From: Coleophoma eucalyptorum
Lineage: Eukaryota; Ascomycota; Leotiomycetes; Helotiales; Dermateaceae
Assembly (NCBI GenBank): GCA_026120035.1
Contig: JALRME010000029.1
Span: 434,001 to 498,000, forward strand
Reading direction: 5' to 3'
Length of the DNA: 64,000 bases
The position numbers and the translations under genes are program-made. The notes under the pieces are model-generated. The model was not told the DNA's origin and did no database searches. It worked only from the letters and a program-made list of their open reading frames with translations. Numbering within the stretch: the stretch's first letter is position 1; each line of letters opens with the position of its first letter. This document shows positions 11,739 to 22,307 of the stretch, one piece after another.

Positions 11739-12867
11739 TGGATGGGATGCGCCACAAACCTTCAGATGTCGATCGACTTTGTAACCGTGCCCTATCGTAC
11801 AACATCAACCGCTGCCAATTCCTATCACATTTAAAGTTGTTTGTCTTTCCCCTCTGCCCACGCAGACTTCTCTCTCATCTCGTATCCTCAGCTAAGGTAA
11901 GGGACCTCTCGTATTGTTTCTGAAACAGTGCTGCTGGACCACTCTACTTTTACTTTACTTTATTTACTTCACTTCACTTCACTCTACATGGCACATCGCC
12001 GGCGAGACTTCTACGACTCCATAGCCCATCCCTTTCCCAAGAACTTGATAATACCGCACGCATATGCATGTCCGTTTGGCATTCCGCTGGAAGAAGCAAA
12101 GATTGCCGGTCTAGCCTGTATCATACGGCATTGTACCTGTATCTTATCAGCCTCTTCCCGAATTCAGGTGCTACCTGCCCTGTTTCGGTAAACCCTTCAT
12201 TTAAAGCACCGTTGCCCTTATCTCTGCTCAAGCAGCGCACAGGAGCGTACGGTAAAGTGAGGCCTTCGACAGCGGGTGTGGAATTATTGCTTTTGCGTGA
12301 CGCCGTGCCCTCCACTGCTGTATGGCCAGCATGTCTCAATTCATTCCCTGATGCATGCTGCCAGGGCCAGATCTGATGCACTTTGAAATCGCTGTCACTG
12401 GAAAATGATCATATCAGTTGTCGATCAGTTGTAAAGCTGTATCGCCATCCACATCCACATCCACACCATGGAATCAAGGAAATCTACTTTCTATTCCCAC
12501 TTCTCTCGATCTTTCCTCTGCACAGCAATCCTCCATCATCTCTGAAATTTATCCACTGCCGAGCAGCTGGCCTGCTTCATTCTTGTCGACCTTCTTCTGC
12601 TGTCTCGTCATTCTCTCAACCAAGGCACCCCAATATTTATTGCTGCCGAGTCCCTCGCTTGTGAGACAGCCCAAGGGACAGAAATACGATCCGTTCCAGT
12701 TGAGTGTGATACATTCCCATGGCAGCCGAACCCTCAAGTGAGACTCTTGTCTAACATTGTGTTTTAATAGGACTACCGCTTCAAAAAAAAAGCCCTCCCA
12801 ACCCGGAAGCCATTCGATTGTCCAGAAACTTCACAAAGCAACCTTTCACAATAGAATCATTTTCATC

Positions 12868-14489
12868 ATGCGCAACGGCATCCTGCCTCTGCTGCTGGCA
12901 GCCGGCGTCGCTTCTGCTCAGACGACGGAAATTATGTGCGAGCAGTTCAAAAATGCCACCACCGACTCGGGCAGATACACCTTCTTGACCGACCAATGGG
13001 GCCTTGACAATAGTGGTTTCCAATGCATGAATGTAAGTAAAAACCAAAAGAAAAAAAAAACCAAAACACAAATCTCGTTTCTTCGCATCAACTCGTATTC
13101 CGATCTTTTTTTTGGGGGCCGCAAAAGATATTCTCCGACCTCCGCGGGTTTGGTTGGGGATTTCATCGGACCCAGCAAAAAAAAAATCTACGAGGGCTAT
13201 TTAAAGCTGCGATCGGTTCACCATGGCGTCAGTAATGTGGAGATGCCAACGGCACCTTCCTTCACACCTTCCTTCACCTTTCCACCAGATGTCCGAGGGC
13301 GGTTCCTGGTTGGCGGCAGCCTTGGCATACCGCCATCCCACATACCGGATTTATTCTGGGTAGCCCAATTCCTTCTCCAGTGAGATGCACGATGGGTATC
13401 GCAAGGACTGTGGCGAAGAAGGAGCAGCGACTCCATTCCCGCGTACCTGCTTTATTCTGGGTACTCCAATAGCATCTCCCATGAGAGGTATGACGGGTAT
13501 CAAGAGAAGTATAACGACGCAACAATAGCTGCTTCCTGCTATGATGCCATTGTGCTTCAGTCTTCTAAAAACCGGGCATGAATTAATGCAAGAGATATTC
13601 TTGATACAGTGTCTCTGATATCATCTTGCACATGCTCCCATTTTAGAAAGCCAGACGGTCACCACCACATCACTCTCGGACAAGGACCGTTCAAAATATA
13701 CATCACTAACCCGGACCATAGGTAACGCTCGATGACACAACCGCAGCCAACTCAACCTCCTTCTCCGCAACCTGGCAATGGGCGGGTATATCCTACAATG
13801 CAACAACCGTGCATTCATTCCCCAATGTCAACCTCAACAGCGACGTGCTCCCCATCCAACTCAGCAACCTCTCCTCCCTGGCCCTAGATCTCACCTGGTC
13901 CATGACCCCGGGCGAGGTTGCAAATGCCAGCACCACCACCTCCGCAACGTCACTGGCCGCGATTGACGTGCGTGCGGACGTGGCGCTGGATCTGTGGCTC
14001 GACGCCTCCCCCACTGCCGCGCAGTCCGCAACCTACGCCGGCACCGAAGTCATGATCTGGCAAGCCGCCTACGGCGGCGTGTCGCCCATCGGCTACTCCA
14101 CCAGCATCAGCGCCACGGCCCCGACGCTCAAGGTCGCCGGCACCACTTACACGCTGTACCACGGCTCCAACTCCAACAACCAGAGCGTCTACTCCTGGTA
14201 CCCGTCCAAGAACATGACCAGCTTCAGCTCCGACGTCAGCCCCTTGCTCGGCTACCTCTGGCAGAAGGAGTATATCGAGGAATCCCTCTACCTGGGGCTC
14301 GTGCAGTGGGGCAGTGAAGCAATTCACTCGGCCGCGGGTGAGAATGTCACGTTCTGGGCCCGAAGCGTCTCGCTGGATGTCGAGAAGGGCACGCCGGCGA
14401 ATGCCAGTGCTGCTCCTAAGTTCTCTGGCTCGACTGTGCTCGGCATGCTGGGTTTGGTTACGGCAGTCTTTGTTGCCTTACTGTTCTAA
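12868..14489 (+). CDS. GH12 endoglucanase/xyloglucanase with GPI-type tail
   Basis: Two exons (12868-13032 and 13722-14489) join in phase 0 to 310 residues. A signal peptide occupies residues 1-18. The GH12 nucleophile is Glu164 in TEVMIW and the acid/base is Glu254 in GSEAI, both in the expected family context. Such enzymes cleave beta-1,4-glucan or xyloglucan in plant walls. A small residue-rich stretch and a terminal hydrophobic segment of about 20 residues follow the catalytic domain. This fits a GPI-attachment signal, and it makes the protein longer than typical GH12 (about 240 residues). The start ATG gives a clean signal peptide; an upstream in-frame TG-type start at 12757 is rejected. 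The single intron is 689 nt, ten times the local norm. Confidence 0.9.
13331..13540. repeat. Degenerate 101-bp tandem duplication inside GH12 intron
   Basis: The segment around 13341-13407 recurs with substitutions at 13442-13508. Both copies share tttattctgggta and gggtatc at the same 101-bp offset, and the similarity extends to both sides. It accounts for about 200 of the 689 intron bases. Confidence 0.75.
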
Positions 14490-16166
14490 GTTTCTTCGTG
14501 GCCAGCAGGCTTGGATTTATTGACCCTTTTCTTTCTGCCTTTTTTCACTTTTTCTCTTTTGCTTATAATGAATGTTTCTTGGTCTTTTGATATGATATAT
14601 GGTTTACGGGGGGCTAGGAGATATCCTTCTATGACATGATAGATAGCTTGCATTGTGAATACACATGGGATTTGGTTTTGGGCTCGGATAGAATTTTGAC
14701 TCAGTAAATTAAACAGTTTTCCAAATGAATCGCCAACTTCTAGACACCAGGTTGCGTAACTTGTTGTCCGACTTCTGAAACTAAGCGAGACAGATTATTT
14801 CGAAGGGAGAAGACATGTCAGCCGAGTCTTTCTATAATAAGAATCCTCTTAAACGATATGTCTGAGTTAAGGGTGGCTACTGTGAGACTGAACAGCTCAT
14901 ATGTAAAACTTTATATAATTCAGCCTATATGAGCGTATGTATACAGGTCTTATCGATGCCAAGAATATCTCAGAACCGAGGTAAAATAGAGTTCTGAATA
15001 GCCTCAGCACGAGCGATGATGGACCTAATACGGTGCATGTACGAGAAACCTTCATATACCAAGAACTCTTGTTATATAAATAAACCTGGCATTTTGAACA
15101 GCTACTCACATCAATTCCTTCCAGTTTGGATAAATATGTGTAATGGATATTCCAGCCACGGAAAGCAGTTTTCCTTGCTAGCTACCATCCTCCCTCCCGA
15201 CCTCGAAACATCACACGTACACATAAGACCGAAAATAGGGTTTCCAGTAATAATATATCTCTCACACAACTACGAAACTATTTATTCCAAACCTATGTCT
15301 CCGTATACCGAGTCTTCGTATCCTTCTCAGCTTTGCCGCTTAAACATCCGCCTTTCTGTTGCAAAAGGTGCCATATTTTCTGGCATAAGTATGCTTTTTC
15401 CCACGTTCCCTTTCTCCTCAGAGCCAATGAAGCTACAGAAATTTATGTGCTTGACTCTGTTGAGTTTCGAAAATGTAAAACCAGGGTCCATTAGATGGCC
15501 GTTGCAGCTCCAGCTCGCCATTTGGGGCCAGGGTATTTCCAATTCCCCCCTTCCTTCGATTTTTAAACAATCCAGGTTGAAGCTATGCGACGCAAATCGA
15601 TCCTCGATTGATTGAGGGATTATGATCGAGGACTGTCCTAGTTTAAACTAGCATGCCGAGAGTATTTATGACCTTGTTCTCCTCTTATATTATGTGAACT
15701 CTCAAAAAGGATTTAAAATTGAGATAATTGGAGAAAAAGACAAAAGATGTGAATGGAGTCGTAACTGAATGAATTGAGTGTTTAGTGAGTCTTCGAAGTT
15801 CCTGTAGACTGAGGAGTGTTGAAGCTCAAGAAGAGGTAGGGCATATGTCGTTGACATGTCGAACTTTGTTATCAGTGCTTCTCATTGCGATGCGGTATAT
15901 TTTGGGGTTGAAGAAATAGTTTTCATTGAGAAGTTGTGTGCTTCGAGGCTGACGGATCATTGACAGAGTGTAGCGAGCAGGAGACAGGTTGTTATTGCCA
16001 AGTAATATAATATTGGCTCGTCATTGAATTGACTTGGAAGTTTATTGGGTGGCTCGTCCAACGCCCTTTACCTCCAATGACTGAAGCCTTTGGAAGGGAT
16101 TAGATGTAATATATTGTGAGGTTGATAGAATGTTGAAAGGCCGTGGTAAATAAGTTGATAAGTGGC
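14490..16166. other. Intergenic region, AT-rich
   Basis: 3' flank of GH12 and of the minus-strand gene at 16.2 kb. One 199-codon ATG frame (15016-15615, plus) is longer than chance would readily give in AT-rich DNA. It has no recognisable domain, signal or neighbouring splice pattern, so I leave it as an unproven orphan. Confidence 0.5.
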
Positions 16167-16290
16167 TTAGCGCCAGCTGCCAAGAGACTTGATTTGGTTG
16201 GTCCTCTCCTTGTCGGCGTATGAATGGATTCTCTTGTACTTGGTCGGCTGTTCCGATGCCTCTGACCTCCATGACAGAGAGCCTTTCGGA
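16043..16290. repeat. Two diverged copies of a ~75-bp segment around a gene's 3' end
   Basis: On the minus strand, the coding segment at about 16230-16300 (encoding PKGSLSWRSEA) resembles non-coding sequence at about 16043-16105. Both share an AAAGGCT..GTCA.TGGAGGT..GGC..GGA..AGCC framework about 195 bp apart. Confidence 0.55.
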
Positions 16291-17466
16291 GCATTTGTCA
16301 GAGGATTAATATTGCTATTTGAAGAAATTGACTGTCCAGGGCGTGAAGACTGAACTCTAAATGATCTCCAAGAGCTTGGGGCTTCGGTGGGCGAATTTGT
16401 TGGTGATGAAGGTGGTGTTAGTGGTATTTCCACCTTTTCCAAGGATGCCAATTTTCTCCAATTTGTAAAAGACTTGGAGTTTTCCCGTGGGGATAAGGGC
16501 TGTCGAATGTGGTGTATAAGTTCGGACGACTGGGGTGTTTCTAATGAGTGAGAGAAAGAGTGAATGTTTGTTTTATGAGGGGGAAATTCTTTATCTCTCG
16601 CCATTTTGTCAAATACCATAGTTGTCCTTGGTGTTGGTGCTGGTTTGCCGGACTGTGGAGTCCACCCACACTCCTTATAAAATGCCTCCTCCCAAGTTCT
16701 CTTGTAGAGACCTTCTTCACTTTGAAACCTGATCAACTCATTCACGGTGAGCTCTCCGCTTCTATCCTCATTCTTAGTTGTTGACATTGGACGATAGTCT
16801 GGATTGATCGCGGGGTGTCCTAGCCCCAACTCTCTTCGCCCGAGGGCCGAAGGCCCCATGCCAGCATACTTCCCGTTGATAAACATAGGAATTGGGATCT
16901 CGCATGGATCAGGAGACTCCATGTGTCTTAACTCGGCACAGGGGCCACGCATTCCGGAAATAGTCTGATTCTGGGCAAGCGACTCAGATGGCCGCCACCA
17001 TTCAACATCATCAAAGTGGAGGCGCATGATAGTCAGGAATTTATTAGTTCCGTCAGGATGGAGCTCCTTATTAACCAGGAACTCCCATGGAATATCCCAG
17101 AGATCTGGTTCATAGAGGATATCAATTTCTTGATACAACTCGAGCTTGGGAATTGGTTTGCCCTTATGTGTCATTGTGGGGAGATGAGCTGGCCACCACT
17201 GGTACCATGGTCCTGGGTATGGTTTTTCGTCGTCAAATTCCTTGCACTATCCATAGTTAGACATTGTTAGGAAAATCGAGCGGTGCATCTACTATGTTAT
17301 TGTCTTTGCTGTCAGGTACGATGTTGCCATCAGAGATATTTTTGTCGTCGATATTAACTTTGTTAAAGACAGAAGGAGCCCAGATATTGATAGCCGTGGA
17401 ATCCTTGGAAGTAATGGGAGCATCAGAATTGGCGGCAAAACAATAGACGTGTAGAAGTCCGGACAT
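16167..17466 (-). CDS. Unrecognised W-rich protein with low-complexity C-terminus
   Basis: I do not recognise a family. Exon 2 (16167-17246) is open from an acceptor at 17247, which is preceded by a CTAAC branch site. Exon 1 starts at ATG 17466. Two phase-0 donors are possible, at 17319 (73-nt intron, 408 residues) or 17292 (46-nt intron, 417 residues). The segment after the splice is rich in aromatic residues (GPWYQWWPAH, DLWDIPWEF, DVEWWRP). The C-terminal third is Ser/Pro/Thr-rich and probably disordered. There is no signal peptide or membrane segment. The exon 1 coding quality is weaker than that of exon 2, so the true start could lie elsewhere. Confidence 0.65.
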
Positions 17467-18893
17467 TGCGAACTGTCGAGATTACTATCAGTTTTGCCAT
17501 TGTCGGACTTATGAGACCTGGCTCAGATCATGGCGAAAGGGAATAACAAGAAAGAATTGAAAGAAAGGTCGAGCTACAAAGGATAGAAAGATATGACAGA
17601 TGGCAAATTTATTGCTTCTTATGGTGGAAAATAAGTACCGCAAATGGGTGTGTCTAAGAAATAGAACACAAAATAGAAACTAGATGGGCAAGAGCAAACG
17701 AGGGACTTGACAAAACATGAAAAGGTAAGGCAAGCTAAAGCAGAAACATCGATGAAGTCGATACCGAGCTAAATGATATTGAGATCTAGCTCGGGCCACG
17801 CAATAATTAAATAAAAGCCAATCGAGGATTCAGCAGAAACAAAGACAATAACAAGTCAGAGTGTAAAAGCTTTGAGTACCACATGAAGCAGTCTGAAATT
17901 GAACCAGTCAAGAATTAAACAAGAGCTCAAAAGCCTTAGGTAGCATGTAAGAAGTTGCACCGTAGCTTTGAAATAGCAAGGGGAGGAGACAGGATACATA
18001 CATGTGGGTTTCAGTCCAAGCTTAAAAGTTGCTGATGGGGTGATACAGTGATCCGAGTCTACTAAAGACGAGCAGTGAAGCTTTGTTCTTCTTACGAGTC
18101 TAAACTGAGACAAAGGATGAAAGTACATGCGCTGAATTTAAACAATGACGGTTAAGCTCAGAAAGTATGAAGAAAACGAAGAATGAAAACGGAAGTGAAG
18201 TGAGCGAAGACTTTCTTAAATATCTATTTTGTATAAGCTAAATGTTAGACTCAGACACCGTTATAGAAGAGTCATTTTTAGCAGTCACTGAATAATACGT
18301 CCGCTCTCCACTAATGATACTATGCCAACAAACCTCTAAGCAGTGGGACTTTGGCACGTTGAGGCGCTTGCACTTAGTGTAACGGTGAAACGTTGCGGGA
18401 GGAGCCATTTAGCCTCAGCTTTTGCCGAACAAGCTTATCCACCAGGAGGAACTTCCCTACAAGATTCTAGTGGCAAAATCTATCATAGGTAGGAGCAAGT
18501 GAACTGCTTCACATCCTGAGTTTCATGGAATAGCTTTATGTGCTTTATATTGACAGCAGAACAGTCTCGGACAGGGCAGCTGTTATGTGAAAGATCTTCT
18601 GCTTTTTCGAAGGATAAATCCTGACGGTCTCTTCGAACTACTTGGTGCACTATACTGATTCACTCTCCTGGCGCGCAACAAATCTTGTGTAGATAATACT
18701 GATTTGTTATTATCTGATTCATAGCTAAAAACTAAGAGAAAAAAAAAAAAAAAAGAAAATCAAACAGAAATCATTGAACAATCCATTATTATCAGGGATA
18801 AGGCAGAAAGATTCACTAAAGTAATACTGCTAACCTATATAGGATGCAAAATCAAAGACGAAAAGTTACAGCGATTTGTGTTTGGCCCAATTC
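17467..18893. other. Intergenic region, purine-rich
   Basis: No gene recognised. It is AT- and purine-rich on the plus strand, with an A tract near 18741-18757. The left part is the 5' flank of the W-rich gene. The right part is the 3' flank of malic enzyme. Confidence 0.55.
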
Positions 18894-21108
18894 TCAGCTG
18901 TCAGAAATTGAGCCAGCGATGCCCATTTCACCTTTAGCAAGTCTCGAAGCACCCTGCGGAGAAACGTATCTGAGTGGTCGATATACTGGATCCCACATCT
19001 GCTCACGGATCCATTCCTCCAGATCATCGTCGTCATCAGGAATACCATTTTCCTGCGCAAGTCCCTCCGCGACAGATTGCTTGATTACAGCTCTGGCAAT
19101 ATGGACCGATATGTCACGAACATTGACGACATCCGGTAACAATCCTTTATCAGGGTCTTTCAGAGCTGGCGACTGTGCGGCGAGGGCCTTGACGGCTGCA
19201 ACGAGCATTTTGTCGGTTAACAGCTTTGTGCGAGAGAGGACGCAGCCTAATCCAATGCCCGGAAAGCAGGTCGAATTGTTGCATTCTGCCACTTCATACT
19301 CCTTACCATTATATGAGACGGGTGGGAAAGGAGAACCTGTGGCAATAAGGGCTTTACCCTTCGTCCATTCGTTAATGTCTTTTGGATCAGCCTCATGGAG
19401 CCTTGTTGGATTTGAGAGTGGAAAGATGATAGGCCGTTCCACATGGGATGCCATTTCTTGAACAATCTCCTGAGTGAAGGCCTTTGGTTTCGTAGATGTT
19501 CCAATCAGCACATGTGGTTTGACTTCTTTGATGACTGAGAGTAGATCATCATGGCCTTTGCCTTTCCACTCTGAGTCTTCACGAGCATAGGTAACTTGCG
19601 CAGGAGTGAGCTTATCCCCATGGCTCTTGAGCAAAAGTCCTGGCTTGTCCACGCACCTGGATGGATGTTAGATCAAAAAGTCGGCAAGAAAATTTGTAAG
19701 TCTTACCAGATCTGTTTCGCTGCATCCTCCTTGGAAATCCCACTGTCTGCAGCAATAGCATCCCGTACTTGATCTGCAATACCTGTGCCTGCTGTACCAG
19801 ATCCGAAAACAACCATTCGCATGTCTGTCATTTTGAGCCCACTAACATGCATGCCGGCAGTCATTGCAGCCAGTGTCACACATCCTGTACCCTGTACGTC
19901 ATCGTTGAAGCATGGAATTGACGGTCGGTAATGGTCTAGCAGCCTTCGCGCTAGAAAATATCAGTCTAGTGGTACAAAGACTATGGACTTTGCTTACCGT
20001 TTGGGAGTCCAAAATCCTCGAAATGAATGTAAGCACGAGGGTAAAGCTTTCTTGCTGACTGTACAAATGTATCGACAAAGTGGTCGTATTCTTTGCCTCT
20101 CACACGCGACCGTTTCAGACCCAGATACAAAGGATCATCTAGATGTTCTTCATTGTCTGTACCACAATCGAGAACCACTGCTAAAGTCCTGTTTGGATGA
20201 ATTCCAGCACACAATGTGGTCAGGACCAATTTAGCGACTGAGATAAGAATTCCGCCAACACCTTGATCACCGATACCGAGAATTTCTTCTCCGTCTACTT
20301 GAAAGTCAGTTTGATATATAGCGGATAGTGAGAAAATACCGCACCCGTAACAACAATATAATCTATGTCCTCGGCATTCCCCCATTGAGACAGGTCATGG
20401 TAAACTCGGTCCACATCTTCGATGTTCAGGAAACAGCCTTCTGGCCTTCGGAAGAGCTGAGAGAATCTTTGAATTGCTTCTCCTTCTGTAGGCGTATAGA
20501 TAATGGAAAACATCTCTTTCAGGTGATCTTGAATGAGCTGGATGTCGTTAGGTTATTCGGCAGTGTCTTCTCATATTGACACGTGATAATATATACCATT
20601 CACTATTGTGAATTTGGTCTGACGAGCGCAATCGAAGAGACTAGGACTCATCCGAAAGAAGGAGAGGCTATGAGACTGATGGACTTACTCGATAGTAAAG
20701 AACCTCGTTCTGTTCTTTCATCGAAGTCATAAAGGTATTCTTTGCCAGATCATCTTTTCGGGTGCAATATTGTTGATAAGCTCTCTTGACCTGCTGGTCC
20801 AAACTCATTACGGCTTGCGGTAAAAGGCCATGAAGCTCAAATTGCTTCCTCTCATTCGAAGGGAACGCAGAGCCTTTATTAAAATATGGCGTGTTCAGTA
20901 GGGCAGTGCCTATGAGAGCACAATCCTGCGGTCCACTGGTACTGAGAGGCAGATGCCCAAACTTAAAGTCCTTCTTCTGTGCTTTCTCTTCTACTGCCAT
21001 GGTTGCAACTGCTCGATGAGATAATTGGCCAAAGGAACTAAGGATTGCGCGTTGTGGTAAGTGACGAAGTCCCTGATTTGGCTTGAAGCGAAGAAGGTTG
21101 ATTGCCAT
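18894..21108 (-). CDS. Malic enzyme, probably mitochondrial
   Basis: Oxidative decarboxylation of L-malate to pyruvate and CO2 with NAD(P). Five exons (20689-21108, 20345-20537, 19998-20294, 19707-19950, 18894-19656; introns 151, 50, 47, 50 nt) join to 638 residues. The YTPTEGEA motif starts at residue 154. The metal ligands are Glu297 and Asp298 in FEDFG and Asp321 in FNDD, with the same 23-residue spacing as human ME2. The dinucleotide-binding loop GSGTAGTG lies at 353-360. The first 35 residues are basic and free of acidic residues, like a mitochondrial presequence, and a second methionine (residue 37) could give a cytosolic form. Cofactor preference cannot be read from the sequence by eye. 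The second donor (GTGCGG) is non-optimal, but no other choice keeps frame. Confidence 0.93.
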
Positions 21109-22307
21109 AAACAGTCAGAACGGTCTAAATTTGAGGAACTACGGAGTGGTATTTAGGATAGGAAGGGAATGTGAAAGTGATGTATTTGTGATGTATTGAA
21201 CGAGGCCAGCACATGCAATAGACTTGGACCTGGCAGCTAGAGAGGATGACGTTGGTCGGGCCGACCGATCTAGCGAGAATTGTGGCACAAGAGGAGCTTG
21301 GGGAAAGCTTGATTTCACGACATCTGAGGCAAAACAAAATGTCTCCTTAGGAATAAGTATCTTGAGTATCAATGTGCCAGTAAAAAATACCTTCAAAGCA
21401 TACAACTATCTCCAAGGATCCATGACGTACGGCGATCAGTGAACACATCACGTGATACATTCTTACCATGATGGATGGCATTTTTGATTGTCCAGAGTGA
21501 AGTTGCGGCCCGCACGATCTGTCTTTCAACTCAGGGTGTTGTGTCAATTTAGTCCTTAATTTGAGGGGGTGCATTGCCCATGCGCCCAATCAGAACTTCA
21601 TGACTGAATGCAGTATTAGCAGCCAGTAAAAGCCACCAGAGCAATGCTTGTACTTTATGGTCTGCTGGTATAGCATCAATGCCGAACCATGACAGTAACA
21701 AGTTGCAGTTTGTTCTGCATGCCCACGAATAAAATATGTAGGTGCGCAAGGAGCCACACCCTTGTGGAAGGCTCAAGAATGAGTAAAGGTGTGGACTATG
21801 AAGGCCCTGTGTTCGATCTCGCAGTATTCCTCTACTGAAAGTGATATCCCGAAAGACGCCACCTTTCTCAGCCCCCATTCGATATCGACACAAGACGTGA
21901 AGATATCGGCGGGCCTTCCGGAGAAGGTCTCATTGTGATGCCGTAACAGCTGAGTGACTGATCAAAGTACTGCAAATACCTACCAATTGAACAATCTATG
22001 AATATAGATAGCCGGCTGCTAAAGAGCTTTGGCAAGCTTCAAGCATGATAAGAAGGTGAGCTGGTGCACAACACAACCCTTCTTTCATTGGTTTCATTTG
22101 AACAATTGTTGTTGATCCGAAGAAAGTTTGCGAGCAACTGGCAGAGCTTGAAATTTTCCAGCTTTCAAGCGGAAAGGGATTATATTATTCCGACACTAGC
22201 ACCCATGCTAGTGATCGCAAAGGTCGCAATGCGAAGTGTTCGATGTCCTCACTTCGATCTCTGCAACAACATCGCAAATTGCACGAACATTGCTTGTATT
22301 CATCAAT
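21109..22307. other. Divergent promoter region, malic enzyme / BuGZ
   Basis: No gene supported. It serves as the upstream region for both neighbours. Open frames at 21125-21893 lack coding features. Confidence 0.55.

Larger units (their letters stand above)
9687..12867. other. Divergent 3.2-kb intergenic region between GT2 and GH12
   Basis: It separates two divergent genes that act on beta-glucans. I see no supportable gene. It contains simple repeats (listed separately), CT-rich stretches near both genes, and an inverted pair of GGCTAA motifs at 11418-11440. The longest open frame (10792-11376, minus) carries a histidine run encoded by the microsatellite and looks fortuitous. Confidence 0.6.

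Noticed and set aside
12757..13383. Read-through frame over the GH12 start and intron
   Set aside because: It starts upstream of the signal peptide and runs into intron sequence. A clean GTAAGT donor at 13033 ends the true exon.
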